Shown: positions 17,586 through 27,580, counted from the first letter of the stretch. The stretch is DNA of 64,000 nt from Psychrobacter sp. I-STPA10 (GCF_021012795.1 NZ_VFYU01000031.1:1-64000), one strand, 5' to 3'. Notes: a model not told the origin generated them from the sequence alone. A program made the numbers and translations.

Positions 17586-19781
17586 ATGACAACAGATAAC
17601 GTAGATAGTGTAGATAGCATAAAGATCATAAATGATTTGGCGAATTTTTCGGCTGAGCGTGATAGTGATGGCATCGTAACTGTAACTATTAATCAAAGTG
17701 ATCGTAAAATGAATGTCATTGGTGATGGTTTTAATCAATCATTTGCAAAGTTAACTGATGGCTTTGTTAATGATGATAAAGCCACAGGCTTAATTTTAAC
17801 TTCGGGCAAAGAGACATTTATTGTTGGTGCGGATATTGATGCATTGGGCGATATCAATACTTATGAGCAGGCGTTTGAGTTGGTGGAAGATTTAAAGGGC
17901 AGTCTGCGTAAATTAGAAACTGCTGGCAAACCTGTGGTTGCTGCTATTACGGGCACAGCATTAGGTGGTGGTCTTGAGATTGCTTTGGCATGTCATCACC
18001 GTATTGTCATAGATTCACCCAAAACCAAATTGGGACTGCCTGAAGTAAAACTTGGCTTGCTGCCTGGTGGCGGTGGGACACAACGGCTGCCACGTTTGCT
18101 CGGTATTCAAAAAGCCTTAGAGCTGATGACGCAAGGTAAAGAGCTGCGTCCTGATGCAGCAAAAGCGATTGGTATGATTGATGACATCGCCAGTGATAAA
18201 GAGGATTTGCTTGCAAAAGCTAAAGCATGGATCAAAACCAATCCCAAGGCACAGCAACCTTGGGATAAAAAAGGATTTAAAATCTTAGGTGGCGATAGCA
18301 AGCACCCAAAAGTAGTACAAATATTTTCTATCGCGCCAGCAATGGCAAATCAAAAATCACATGGCAACTATCCTGCCATCACCCATATTATGTCGTGTGT
18401 ATATGAAGGCTGTCTGGTCGATATAGATACTGGACTGCAAATTGAATCCCGTTATTTTGCCACTTGTGCGTTATCACAAGAGGCAAATAATATGATTAAC
18501 ACCTTATGGAAACAGCTTAATAAAATCAAAAAAGGTCAATCACGCCCTGAAGGTTTTGCGCGTAAACAAGTACACAAAGTAGCAGTACTTGGGGCAGGCA
18601 TGATGGGGGCAGGTATTGCTTATGTCACTGCCAAAGCAGGTATTGAAGTGGTGTTATTAGATAGAGACATTGAATCTGCCAAAAAAGGCAAAGGCTATTC
18701 AGTTAAACTGCTAGATAAAGCCATTAGCCGTGGGCACTCGACTGTAGAGAAAAAACAAACACTGCTGGATTTAATTAAACCAACAATCTCTTATGATGAT
18801 TTAAAAGACTGTGATTTGGTGATTGAAGCGGTATTTGAAGACCGTGAAATCAAAGCGGACTGTACCCATCAAAGTGAAGCGGTTATCCCTGAATCTGCGA
18901 TATATGCTTCCAACACCTCAACCTTACCCATCACAAGCTTGGCAACAGTTAGCACCCGCCCAAACCAATTTATCGGTCTGCATTTTTTTTCACCTGTAGA
19001 TAAAATGCCTTTGGTTGAGATTATCATGGGTAAACAAACCGATGATGAGACATTAGCCAAAGCCTTTGATTATGTGCTGCAAATTAACAAAACACCGATT
19101 GTGGTTAATGATAGTCGTGGTTTTTATACCTCACGTGTGTTTGCTACCTATGTCTCAGAAGGCATTGCCATGTTAGCAGAGGGTATCCACCCTCGTAGTA
19201 TCGAAGTCGCTGGTTTAAAAGCAGGTATGCCAATGCCGCCACTTGCATTGCAAGATGAAGTATCACTCAGTCTAGTACGTCATATCACCGAGCAAAATAA
19301 TCGTGATATGCAGGCTGAGGGCAAACCAGTAATCGTGCACCCCTCTTATGAGGTACTAAAAGTGGTTGGTGAAGAGCATGGTCGTGAAGGTAAAAAAATG
19401 GGTAAAGGCTTTTATGACTACCCAGAAAATGGCGAAAAACATTTATGGGCACAGCTAACCAATTTATTCCCAACCAAAGATAAGCAGCCACCGCAACAAG
19501 ATTTGATTGACCGTTTGCTATTTATTCAAGCCAATGAGTCGGCAAAATGCTATGAAGAGAATGTCGTACGCTCAGTGTCTGATACCAATATTGGCTCAAT
19601 ATTTGGCTGGGGCTTTGCCCCACAGCATGGCGGTACATTGCAATTTATTAATGCCATGGGAGCAGATAAGTTTGTAGAGCGTAGCCGTGTATTAGCAAAA
19701 AAATATGGTGAGCGTTTTGAGCCTGCCAGCATCATCATAGAAAAAGCAGAAAAAGGGGAGGTATTTGTCGATGATGAATAA
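17586..19781 (+). CDS. fadB: FadB-like multifunctional enoyl-CoA hydratase / 3-hydroxyacyl-CoA dehydrogenase
   Basis: 731 residues. The N-terminal crotonase domain (about 25-220) has the oxyanion-hole segment GTALGGGLEIALACHHRI and PEVKLGLLPGGGGTQRLPRL with the catalytic Glu pair region. The NAD-binding domain begins at AVLGAGMMGAGIAYVTAKAG (about 335-355). The HAD signature is FFSPVDKMPLVEII, followed by two C-terminal HAD domains. It performs hydration and dehydrogenation of enoyl-CoA and forms an alpha2beta2-type complex with a thiolase. The last 11 bp overlap the next gene, so the two are translationally coupled. Confidence 0.94.
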   Translation: MTTDNVDSVDSIKIINDLANFSAERDSDGIVTVTINQSDRKMNVIGDGFNQSFAKLTDGFVNDDKATGLILTSGKETFIVGADIDALGDINTYEQAFELVEDLKGSLRKLETAGKPVVAAITGTALGGGLEIALACHHRIVIDSPKTKLGLPEVKLGLLPGGGGTQRLPRLLGIQKALELMTQGKELRPDAAKAIGMIDDIASDKEDLLAKAKAWIKTNPKAQQPWDKKGFKILGGDSKHPKVVQIFSIAPAMANQKSHGNYPAITHIMSCVYEGCLVDIDTGLQIESRYFATCALSQEANNMINTLWKQLNKIKKGQSRPEGFARKQVHKVAVLGAGMMGAGIAYVTAKAGIEVVLLDRDIESAKKGKGYSVKLLDKAISRGHSTVEKKQTLLDLIKPTISYDDLKDCDLVIEAVFEDREIKADCTHQSEAVIPESAIYASNTSTLPITSLATVSTRPNQFIGLHFFSPVDKMPLVEIIMGKQTDDETLAKAFDYVLQINKTPIVVNDSRGFYTSRVFATYVSEGIAMLAEGIHPRSIEVAGLKAGMPMPPLALQDEVSLSLVRHITEQNNRDMQAEGKPVIVHPSYEVLKVVGEEHGREGKKMGKGFYDYPENGEKHLWAQLTNLFPTKDKQPPQQDLIDRLLFIQANESAKCYEENVVRSVSDTNIGSIFGWGFAPQHGGTLQFINAMGADKFVERSRVLAKKYGERFEPASIIIEKAEKGEVFVDDE

Positions 19782-20874
19782 GCTAAATAATCAGATGTTA
19801 ACTAATATGCAAGATTGTCTTACAGGATTGCGGGTGGTTGATTTAACCCGTAATTTACCCGGTCCTTTTGCCACCAGATTATTAGCAGATTTGGGGGCAG
19901 AAATCATTAAAATTGAACCAAAAAATGGTGATCCTGCACGTGCATTTGGCAGTATATTTGATGCGCTTAATCATGGTAAAACAACTAAAAAGGTTGATTT
20001 TAGAGACCCTCAAGGCATTGAAACCATCAAAGCGCATATCAAAGATGCTGATGTGATGCTTGATAGTTTTCGTCCTGATGTACTAGATGGTATGGGGCTA
20101 GATGCCAAAGCCTTACATGCTATTAACCCAAAACTGGTGATGGTCTCTATCACTGGTTATGGTGTACCAAGCTCACAACATGGCGATAACGCTAATGAGT
20201 GGACAAGCAAAGCAGGTCATGATATCAACTTTATGGCGATGAGTGGTGTCTTGGATCAACTCAAAACATCTGATGGCATACAAGCGATGCCAAACATTCA
20301 ATTTGCTGATTTGGCAGGTGGTAGTGATACCGCAGTGATTGCTTTATTGGCAGCCGTTTTTGCCGCGCAGCGCACTGGGCAAGGGCGACACATTGCAGTA
20401 AGTATGACGCACAGTTTATATCATCACATGGTAATGCCAAAAGCCACAGGTGAACTGGTAAAATCAATGACAGGCTGTCAACCACAACCACAGCAAGATT
20501 TTTTAGGGGGAGTACTGCCCTGTTATCGGTTATATAAAACCGCCGACAACCGTTATATGGCAGTTGGTTCACTGGAGCTGAAATTTTGGCAAGGATTGTG
20601 TGAAGTGCTTAGGTTGCCCAAGCTTAAAAATCAACACTGGCAACGAGGTGTGCTACCCAATATGGACGCCAGTCTTGAGACGGCACAAAAAGTGGCACAA
20701 ACATTTGCCAGCCAGCCATTATCGTATTGGCAAGAAAAATTTGCTGATGCCGATGTGTGTGTGACTCCAGTACTCAATTTAGATGAGGCAAGAGCACACC
20801 CATTGTTTGCCCATCAAGATGCGTATCAAGCCACGTCAGGTTGGCAAATAATAACGATGGCAGATAGCAAATAA
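19771..20874 (+). CDS. Family III CoA-transferase (CaiB/BaiF; racemase-like)
   Basis: About 367 residues. The N-terminal CoA-binding signature is LRVVDLTRNLPGPFATRLLADLGAEIIKIE in two runs. DVMLDSFRPDVLDGMGLDAKAL and SITGYG follow, with the catalytic Asp region in FADLAGG. It resembles alpha-methylacyl-CoA racemases more than formyl-CoA transferases, so it could epimerise 2-methyl-branched acyl-CoAs before oxidation. The start is the ATG at 19771 with GGAGG 9 nt upstream, inside fadB. The operon position suggests a role in feeding branched substrates into beta-oxidation (inference). Confidence 0.88.
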   Translation: MMNKLNNQMLTNMQDCLTGLRVVDLTRNLPGPFATRLLADLGAEIIKIEPKNGDPARAFGSIFDALNHGKTTKKVDFRDPQGIETIKAHIKDADVMLDSFRPDVLDGMGLDAKALHAINPKLVMVSITGYGVPSSQHGDNANEWTSKAGHDINFMAMSGVLDQLKTSDGIQAMPNIQFADLAGGSDTAVIALLAAVFAAQRTGQGRHIAVSMTHSLYHHMVMPKATGELVKSMTGCQPQPQQDFLGGVLPCYRLYKTADNRYMAVGSLELKFWQGLCEVLRLPKLKNQHWQRGVLPNMDASLETAQKVAQTFASQPLSYWQEKFADADVCVTPVLNLDEARAHPLFAHQDAYQATSGWQIITMADSK

Positions 20875-20912
20875 GAATAATAAAGTGGTGGCTAAAAAAG
20901 GAACATAAGCAC

Positions 20913-22607
20913 ATGGAAAAATTTTGGACAAAAAACTATCCTGAAGGTGTGGTAGAGACGGTGGCTAATAATGAATACAATTCATTAACCCAATTTTTTG
21001 ATGAAAACTTTGCCCTCTACAGCAAACGGGAGTTTAGTTCAAATATGGGGGTGACTTATACTTATGAGCAGATTGAGGAAATCTCTCATCATATTAGCGC
21101 TTGGTTGCAAAGCCGAGGGCTGGTAAAAGGTGACACCGTGGCACTGATGATGCCAAATGTGAATCAGTATATGCCAGTAGTCATTGCCATTATCCGTGCA
21201 GGTTTTATTGTTTCTTCCATTAATCCCATGTATACACCAAGAGAGCTAAAGCATCAACTTAATGATACCGAAGCATCTATTATTTTTATTCTTGAACCAT
21301 TTTGTAAGACACTAGAAAAAATCATTGCTGAGACTAAAATAAACACTGTGGTTGTCAGTAAAATTGGCGATATGCTGGGCATGGTTAAAGGCACGATAGT
21401 GAATATCATGGCAAAGCATGTCAAAAAATCCATTCCCACACATCATTTGCAAACCAATAGCCAATATACCTTGACTGATTTTAAATCTGTGCTGGCAACA
21501 GGCAAAAAATTACCTTATTCACGTCCCATTCAACATATTGAAGATTTGGGTTTTATCCAATATACAGGTGGCACAACAGGGATTGCCAAAGGTGTGTTGT
21601 TAAGTCATCAAAATGTCATTTCAGGAACACTACAATTTGATGCATGGCTTGCACCAACTTATGAAAAAATGCCCAAAGATACCTTGATAAATACCATTAT
21701 AGCGCTACCTATGTATCATTTTTATGCCTTTATGGTAGTGATGCTTGGTATTCGGACAGGACATCATTTTACCTTTATTACCAATCCGCGTGATTTAGAT
21801 GGCTTTGTAAAAACTTTAGCCGCTCGTCCTTTTCATATCATTCCTGCGGTCAACACTTTATATCAAGGGCTTATCAGCCACCCTAATATTGATACGGTGG
21901 ATTTTAAGCATCTGGTACTATCTATGTCTGGTGGTATGGCAGCCACGCCAGCAACCTCACAAAAATGGATTGATATGACGGGTACAGCATTAGTCCAAGG
22001 CTGGGGTATGACTGAAACGGTGGCAGTGGGAACGCTGAATCCTGTGATTGCAGGGGGTGATTTTACTGGTAAAGTGGGTATGCCGCTACCGGGTGTGGAT
22101 TTTAGCATTCGTGATGATGATGGTAATGAAGTACCCATTGGTGAACAAGGTGAGATATGTATTAAAGGTGATAATGTCTCCATCGGCTATCATCATATTG
22201 ATAATTCAGACTATTTTACTGATGATGGCTATTTAAAGACGGGAGATGTGGGGGCCATTCAAAAAGATGGTTATGTGACATTGTTTGACCGTAAAAAAGA
22301 CATGCTGATTGTCAGTGGTTTTAATGTCTTTCCCAATGAAGTGGAAGGCGTGGTGGGTATGCACCCAAAAGTTGAGGAATGTGCGGTGGTGGGTATCGAA
22401 GATAGCAAACGTGGACAAGCGGTTAAAGCCTTTGTGGTTAAATCAGATGCCAGCCTTAGTAAGGAAGAACTGGTTGCGTATTGTAAAGAGAATTTAACTG
22501 GTTATAAATGTCCTCGGCATATTGAATTTTGTGATGAGTTACCAAAATCTACGGTAGGTAAAATTTTGCGCAACGAGCTGCGTGAAAAAGCACCTGTTCA
22601 ATCCTAA
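20913..22607 (+). CDS. fadD: Long-chain acyl-CoA synthetase (AMP-forming)
   Basis: Activates free fatty acids to acyl-CoA through an acyl-adenylate. 564 residues. The adenylation P-loop is YTGGTTGIAKGVLLSH (about 216-231). WGMTET is the A5 motif, YLKTGDVG with DRKKDMLIVSGFNVFPNEVE is the hinge/fatty-acid signature, and PKSTVGKILRNEL carries the catalytic Lys near the end. It closes the beta-oxidation operon, 38 bp after the CoA-transferase. Its last codons and stop lie inside the terminator hairpin. Confidence 0.92.
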   Translation: MEKFWTKNYPEGVVETVANNEYNSLTQFFDENFALYSKREFSSNMGVTYTYEQIEEISHHISAWLQSRGLVKGDTVALMMPNVNQYMPVVIAIIRAGFIVSSINPMYTPRELKHQLNDTEASIIFILEPFCKTLEKIIAETKINTVVVSKIGDMLGMVKGTIVNIMAKHVKKSIPTHHLQTNSQYTLTDFKSVLATGKKLPYSRPIQHIEDLGFIQYTGGTTGIAKGVLLSHQNVISGTLQFDAWLAPTYEKMPKDTLINTIIALPMYHFYAFMVVMLGIRTGHHFTFITNPRDLDGFVKTLAARPFHIIPAVNTLYQGLISHPNIDTVDFKHLVLSMSGGMAATPATSQKWIDMTGTALVQGWGMTETVAVGTLNPVIAGGDFTGKVGMPLPGVDFSIRDDDGNEVPIGEQGEICIKGDNVSIGYHHIDNSDYFTDDGYLKTGDVGAIQKDGYVTLFDRKKDMLIVSGFNVFPNEVEGVVGMHPKVEECAVVGIEDSKRGQAVKAFVVKSDASLSKEELVAYCKENLTGYKCPRHIEFCDELPKSTVGKILRNELREKAPVQS

Positions 22608-22620
22608 TCAGGTGCTTTTT
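22585..22620 (+). terminator. Rho-independent terminator overlapping the fadD stop codon
   Basis: AAAAAGCACCTG and CAGGTGCTTTTT form a perfect 12-bp stem with a 12-nt loop, ending in a T-run. The fadD stop codon (22605-22607) lies in the loop. The stem has A and T runs on both sides and may act in both directions, also ending the decarboxylase transcript from the right. Confidence 0.9.
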
Positions 22621-22657
22621 AGTGCCGTCCTCTTAAAAAAGGGGAAGGGTTTATAAG

Positions 22658-24916
22658 CTACAACTGCCCAAACGGTGATAGCGCATTATGAAGGATATCT
22701 TGCGCTTCATCATCATTTTGTACCACGTTTTTACCGACAGCAGTACCTTGAGTATCCTCAGTAGCATTGCTATCTTTTAGTACATAGGCATAAGCCACTT
22801 TGCGCCCTTGCTCATCTATCTCCCAATACACTCCTTGAACCTCTGGCTCAAATCCCGGTAAACTATTGACCCCTTCTTGTAGTGCCAAGAAATACTCAAG
22901 TACTGCGCCGCCCCAAATCTCACCGGGTACAATACAATAAACGCCTGGTGGGTAGGGCAATGCACCCTCCATGGCAATGCGACCTTGAATGCGACTGATT
23001 GGCACCAGCTCAATTTCATTACGGATAAACGCATTATGGGCATCAAAGGCACGCATGGCAAGTTTTGGACGCTGCTCATATTCAAACATTTGCTGTTGCA
23101 GTTTATTTAGCTGATGTTTGGCATAAAAATTATGCAAGCGTTGGCACAACTCACCAATTTTTAGCTTACGATACTGTGGATAGGCTTTTGCCAAACTAGG
23201 CAAAACTTCAGCCACAGGACTGTTGGATTTGATATGCGCTTCAAAACGCACGATACGGGCGACCAAATGTTGGAATTTTGCCAATGTTTCGGCAGGGGTG
23301 AGCAAAAATAAAATGGAGTTTAAATCTGCTTTTTCGGGAATGACCGAGCTTTCACGTAAATAATGCGCCAAAATAACCGCAGGAATACCTGTGGCTTCAT
23401 ATTCACCCGTTTGCATGTCGATACCCGGTGTGGTGAGCAGCAATTTACAAGGGTCAATAAAATATTGATTGTTTTCATACAATTCAAAATCATGCCAGCG
23501 TGCGCCTGCCTCAAAGGCAAAAAAGCGAATGTCATTGGCAATGGTTTCAGTGTCATAATCTTGCCATGGCTTGCCTTCAATGGTAGGCGGTACAAACGGC
23601 TGAATCATGGTACAGGTATCAAGCAGCATTTTACGCGCTTCGATACCACCAATGATACATTCATGCCACATGCGTTGTCCTGCCTTGCCTTCGTGCATTT
23701 TTGCATTGACATCAAGTGAGGCAAACAACGGATAAAACGGACTGGTGGACACGTGCATCATAAAGGCATTGTTAAAGCGTTTATGGCTGACATAACGAGC
23801 TTGCCCGCTAATATGATTGTCTTTTTTGTGAATTTGTGAGGCTTGGGAAAATCCTGCCTGCTGTTTGTGTACCGATTGGGTGACCAAAATACCAGGGTCA
23901 TCTGGCGTAAGCTCAAGTAGTAGCGGTGAGCAATCTCGCATCATCGGGATAAACTGCTCATAACCTACCCATGCGCTATCAAATAAAATATAGTCACACA
24001 AGTGACCAATTTTATCGACCACCTGACGGGCATTATAAATCGTACCGTCATAGGTACCAAGCTGAATCACAGCAAGGCGAAAAGGACGCTGGTTATCAGC
24101 ACGCTCAGGGGCAACTTCTCGGATACGCTCACGAATGACGGCTTCATCAAAACAGTGTGCTGCAATACCGCCAATTAAGCCATAAGCGTTGCGGTCGGTT
24201 TCAAGATAAACGGCTGTACCACCACTCATACTCAGCGCACCTTGATACACTGACTTATGATTGTTGCGGTCAAATAACACCAAATCCCCATGCGCTACCA
24301 ACGCACCAATGGCAATCTTATTAGAAGACGACGTGCCATTTAATACAAAATAAGTCTTGTCGGCATTAAATACTTTGGCGGCGTGCGCTTGCGCCTCGTA
24401 AGCGGGGCCTTCGTGAATCAGTAAATCACCCAAACCCACATCGGCATTACAAGAATCTGCACGAAATAGGGTTTCACCAAAATATAAAAAGAAGCGTCTG
24501 CCTGAGGGGTGGCGACGGAAAAACTGTCCACCTTGATGACCAGGGCAATCAAAAGCAGCATTGCCGTAATCGGTATATTCACGCAATGCCTGAAAAAATG
24601 GCGGGTCTAAAGTGTCAATATAGTGAGCCGCAGCAGCATTAACCAGTTGACCATTATAATATTTTTGGTCGTCGGCAAGCTCTAGTACCCCATAGATATG
24701 CGGTAGCCATTCATCAGGGACGCTATATCCATATTTTATCGCCACAAAAATAGGAATGTTAAATCCCAAGTCTTCAATTTCTGCCCATGCTACAGGCATG
24801 TCTTCCATTGTCACCACAATGGCGGCAATATTGGTAAAATCTGTACCACGAACATCGGTCAAACGGTAGTTACAATTGAGCGCATACTCTATGCCATTAC
24901 TGACGGCAATCTTCAT
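22658..24916 (-). CDS. Orn/Lys/Arg decarboxylase (class I, PLP)
   Basis: 752-residue fold-type I amino acid decarboxylase. The N-terminal wing (response-regulator-like) domain is about 1-120. The PLP domain has DCPGHQGGQFFRRHPSG, ILFDSAWVGYEQF, and the PLP lysine at about residue 351 in TQSVHKQQAGFSQAS. The C-terminal domain has YPPGVYCIVPGE. These enzymes consume a proton to make cadaverine, putrescine or agmatine; which amino acid cannot be told. It starts with ATGA, overlapping the stop of a possible small membrane ORF by 4 nt, so it may be translationally coupled to the DUF711 gene region. No antiporter partner is adjacent. Confidence 0.9.
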   Translation of the reverse strand: MKIAVSNGIEYALNCNYRLTDVRGTDFTNIAAIVVTMEDMPVAWAEIEDLGFNIPIFVAIKYGYSVPDEWLPHIYGVLELADDQKYYNGQLVNAAAAHYIDTLDPPFFQALREYTDYGNAAFDCPGHQGGQFFRRHPSGRRFFLYFGETLFRADSCNADVGLGDLLIHEGPAYEAQAHAAKVFNADKTYFVLNGTSSSNKIAIGALVAHGDLVLFDRNNHKSVYQGALSMSGGTAVYLETDRNAYGLIGGIAAHCFDEAVIRERIREVAPERADNQRPFRLAVIQLGTYDGTIYNARQVVDKIGHLCDYILFDSAWVGYEQFIPMMRDCSPLLLELTPDDPGILVTQSVHKQQAGFSQASQIHKKDNHISGQARYVSHKRFNNAFMMHVSTSPFYPLFASLDVNAKMHEGKAGQRMWHECIIGGIEARKMLLDTCTMIQPFVPPTIEGKPWQDYDTETIANDIRFFAFEAGARWHDFELYENNQYFIDPCKLLLTTPGIDMQTGEYEATGIPAVILAHYLRESSVIPEKADLNSILFLLTPAETLAKFQHLVARIVRFEAHIKSNSPVAEVLPSLAKAYPQYRKLKIGELCQRLHNFYAKHQLNKLQQQMFEYEQRPKLAMRAFDAHNAFIRNEIELVPISRIQGRIAMEGALPYPPGVYCIVPGEIWGGAVLEYFLALQEGVNSLPGFEPEVQGVYWEIDEQGRKVAYAYVLKDSNATEDTQGTAVGKNVVQNDDEAQDILHNALSPFGQL

Positions 24917-25068
24917 AGGGCGTATCCTGTCTTTACTGCAAACAAAGGTAAAACTATACGTGAAATCCTAATAATAACCAATGAAAATATGATGAAATTA
25001 AATAAAATGGCTACCAAAAAAACAACAATGATAACAGAAGCCACAAAACCAAGAGAAAAAGAAACCAT
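24913..25068 (-). CDS. Possible 51-aa hydrophobic peptide coupled to the decarboxylase
   Basis: An ATG at 25068 opens a 51-codon frame (MVSFSLGFVASVIIVVFLV...) ending with a TGA that overlaps the decarboxylase ATG as ATGA. It starts 7 bp after the DUF711 stop codon. The peptide is almost entirely hydrophobic, enough for one or two membrane segments, with an RISR turn. No good Shine-Dalgarno is seen. The exact fit between two genes supports a real small gene, but an untranslated AT-rich spacer would also code for hydrophobic residues. Confidence 0.4.
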   Translation of the reverse strand: MVSFSLGFVASVIIVVFLVAILFNFIIFSLVIIRISRIVLPLFAVKTGYAL

Positions 25069-25075
25069 AAAAAAT

Positions 25076-26359
25076 CTAAGGCACAGCCAAAACGGCACAA
25101 TTACACAAATCGCTACTTTCAAACTCAGTCAGCTTGCCAGCGTGTAAATTTGGCACAGGGAACACACGTACGGTTAAAGGCTTATTGAGGCGATATGCCA
25201 TCGTACCCGTATCACGCATCAATGCAGAAAGTTTATCACTGGAGGTATCCCCTGCAATTGGGACAGTATCTAGACCAATGCCGCACACACTGCTATAAGT
25301 GAGCAATGAGCGGATATCAAACTCACCATCAATGGTCGCTTGCGCCAAGCCACTGTCTTCAGTCACTGCCAGCATCAATCCCGAAAAGCCAACCGCCGTA
25401 ACATTTTGTAAAGACTTAAACACTCGGGTTAATAAAGCGGATATCTCCACTGTACCACTTGCGCCAAAATAGGGTACACCCAATGCTTTATACATATCCA
25501 CCATAGAGGTGCAATCTTTTGAAGGGGCGGCTGAGGTGTCCATACCCAAATAACACCAATCTGTCTTATTATTGGCAGACTCAATGCAATCTTGAATAAT
25601 ATCTATATGATATTGCAGCGCAGCACGCATGGCATGATAGGCTTGGTTAAGACGTTGTTGGTAGGATTGCTGTTTTGGCGTTTGCAGATTTTGCAGACTG
25701 GCAAGTAATAAATCAGGTGTTTCTAAACCAATTACAAAACCTTGGTCAATTTCTCCGCGATGATAACTGGCAGGAAAGTAGGGGATATAAGAAGGGCAGT
25801 TAAAATTGACAGTAAAGTTAAAGTTGCCTTCACCACGTGGGGTAATTTGGCTAATTTTTTCCACTGCCTGCACACAAGTGCTAATCAGTTCATTATCTAA
25901 TATGCCCAGTTCATCAGCAGTGACATTGACACACGCATTACATAAATCACCATAATCACGAATTAGCTCAGGTAGCAAAGCAATCTCTTGTGCCGTTTTT
26001 GCCTCACCAATGGCAAACCGTAGACGCATAGTGCTATTATTTTGGCTGTTGTGATTATCCTCATTTGAGTTGTCTTGAATTTGTTGTAATACCTGCATCA
26101 ACTGTTCTAAGTCTGCTTTTGCTGATGCTAAATCCTGCGTATTGAGATATTCGCTAAATGGATTGGTAACAATACGAATGGATTGCACCTGATAGCCAAT
26201 ATTTTGTAGGGCATGGGTGAATCTATCGCATTGAGTTTTAGCAGATTGTAATATTGCTTGCCACTGATTTTTATCAGCACTCAAATTGATAAAAGTGCTG
26301 ATGGTGCGGACTTTACATAGCTGTTTATTGGTTATATCTAAAGCATGTTGCTTACTCAT
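25076..26359 (-). CDS. DUF711 family protein
   Basis: 427 residues of the conserved DUF711 family (function not established to my knowledge). Recognisable family blocks: CKVRTISTFINLS at the N-terminus, RFAIGEAKTAQEIALLPELI, CVNVTADELGI, NFTVNFNCPSYIPYFPASYH, FGASGTVEISALLTRVF, VGFSGLMLAVTED and VCGIGLDTVPIAGDTS. There is an Asn/Asp-rich insertion around residues 97-110. It is the first gene of a minus-strand unit with the possible 51-aa peptide and the Orn/Lys/Arg decarboxylase, so a role in amino acid or polyamine metabolism is suggested only by context. Confidence 0.85.
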   Translation of the reverse strand: MSKQHALDITNKQLCKVRTISTFINLSADKNQWQAILQSAKTQCDRFTHALQNIGYQVQSIRIVTNPFSEYLNTQDLASAKADLEQLMQVLQQIQDNSNEDNHNSQNNSTMRLRFAIGEAKTAQEIALLPELIRDYGDLCNACVNVTADELGILDNELISTCVQAVEKISQITPRGEGNFNFTVNFNCPSYIPYFPASYHRGEIDQGFVIGLETPDLLLASLQNLQTPKQQSYQQRLNQAYHAMRAALQYHIDIIQDCIESANNKTDWCYLGMDTSAAPSKDCTSMVDMYKALGVPYFGASGTVEISALLTRVFKSLQNVTAVGFSGLMLAVTEDSGLAQATIDGEFDIRSLLTYSSVCGIGLDTVPIAGDTSSDKLSALMRDTGTMAYRLNKPLTVRVFPVPNLHAGKLTEFESSDLCNCAVLAVP

Positions 26360-26600
26360 CTTATATTCCTCAACACTTGACTTAAATGACTTAAATGAAT
26401 AGCGCCATATTTTAGTCTATTTTCAAAATACAGTCGCTATACAGTTTAAGCGATAGTGATTGTACTGTATGGCTGTTTTTTTTCAGTACAGTTTTTATAA
26501 TGCTCAGTTAAGTATTGCTAAGCAGTTTTAAATTGTAGTTTATAAAAATCCTTGCTATGCTAAACAGACAAAATCGTATCATCTATTCACCAGACCGCAC

Positions 26601-26621
26601 CTGTCGCCATGTTTGCGACAG
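26601..26621 (+). promoter_or_regulatory. Hairpin holding a start codon in its loop
   Basis: CTGTCGC (26601-26607) and GCGACAG (26615-26621) are a perfect 7-bp inverted repeat with a CATGTTT loop. The loop contains the first ATG (26609) of the following gene, whose second possible start (26627) lies just after the hairpin. It could modulate translation or be a protein site; this is untested. Confidence 0.4.
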
Positions 26622-27580
26622 CTTATATGTTTAAAAATCGTCTTGAAAACTACTGGATAACTCGTCCAGATATCTTACATTTAAATTATGTTCATGACCT
26701 AAACCAATTTTTAGCCCCTTATCAGCTAGAGCTTAAGTTTATATCTTGTCAACAATTACCAAAATTTGCTTTATTACAGGCTAGTCAAAAAGAGGCTCAG
26801 GCAATTTATAATATTTTGCCAACCAATTCTACAAATGATGATTATCTAAAGCATTTCTTCAAACGATATATCCGCAATACACCACTGACGTGGGCTGAAT
26901 ATCAGACACAGCAAAACTATCTTAATCTTGAAAATGGTTGTTATCAGGATTTTCTACAGTTTATTACTCATGCCAATATATCTTTGGAATTTGATAATAG
27001 AGTGTATGAAACCCCACAACCTGCCCAAAACTGGATTGATGGCAATCCACCACAGCTATTAGCTTATTATCGACAATTTTTTCAGCAATCTGATGTCTTG
27101 TTTAATCAGTACGGCTTAAAAAAAATGAATGATGCTTTAAGCTTTATTTTAAGCCATTTTGATTATGGTTTTGAAACATTAGCTTATGACAGTCGCATTG
27201 ATTTTGAGGCTCGTAAGACAGTGATAGAGGCTATTTACGATTTATATGCCAAGCTGTTTGTTTCTGACGCTATTGAGCATCATCGTTATATGTTGTGGGA
27301 CGGTTTGGCATTTAGCTATACAATGGAGTTATTTAGTTATCATTGCAAAGAAGAGGATATTATTCCTTTGCAAAACGTCATGTTTGCGACGTTAAATAAA
27401 ATTTTGCAATTAGATAGTAAAGAATGTCAATATGGGGCATTACATGGATTGAACCATTTACAACACCCTGATACAAAAACTAGTATTGAACAATATATTG
27501 CAACGCAAGCAGATTTAGATAACTTAGACTATGACGATATCAAGTTTGCTCGGGCGTGTATCACAGGTCGGGTGATGTAG
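26609..27580 (+). CDS. Hypothetical protein, immunity-type neighbourhood
   Basis: 323 residues (317 if the ATG at 26627 is used), not recognised. It is predicted all-helical and rich in aromatic and Asn residues. The C-terminal third (KTVIEAIYDLYAKLF..., DSKECQYGALHGLNHLQHP..., IEQYIATQADLDNLDYDDIKFARACITG) looks like HEAT-type helical pairs. There is no signal peptide and no membrane segment. It heads a run of AT-rich genes, two of them tandem paralogs, typical of orphan immunity genes of polymorphic toxin systems; no toxin gene lies nearby. No clear Shine-Dalgarno for either start. Confidence 0.7.
   Translation: MFATAYMFKNRLENYWITRPDILHLNYVHDLNQFLAPYQLELKFISCQQLPKFALLQASQKEAQAIYNILPTNSTNDDYLKHFFKRYIRNTPLTWAEYQTQQNYLNLENGCYQDFLQFITHANISLEFDNRVYETPQPAQNWIDGNPPQLLAYYRQFFQQSDVLFNQYGLKKMNDALSFILSHFDYGFETLAYDSRIDFEARKTVIEAIYDLYAKLFVSDAIEHHRYMLWDGLAFSYTMELFSYHCKEEDIIPLQNVMFATLNKILQLDSKECQYGALHGLNHLQHPDTKTSIEQYIATQADLDNLDYDDIKFARACITGRVM

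Noticed and set aside
26461..26490. TGTACTG...CAGTACA inverted repeat similar to 4076-4093
   Set aside because: The motif is short and AT-flanked, and the downstream genes are unrelated, so a shared regulator cannot be claimed.
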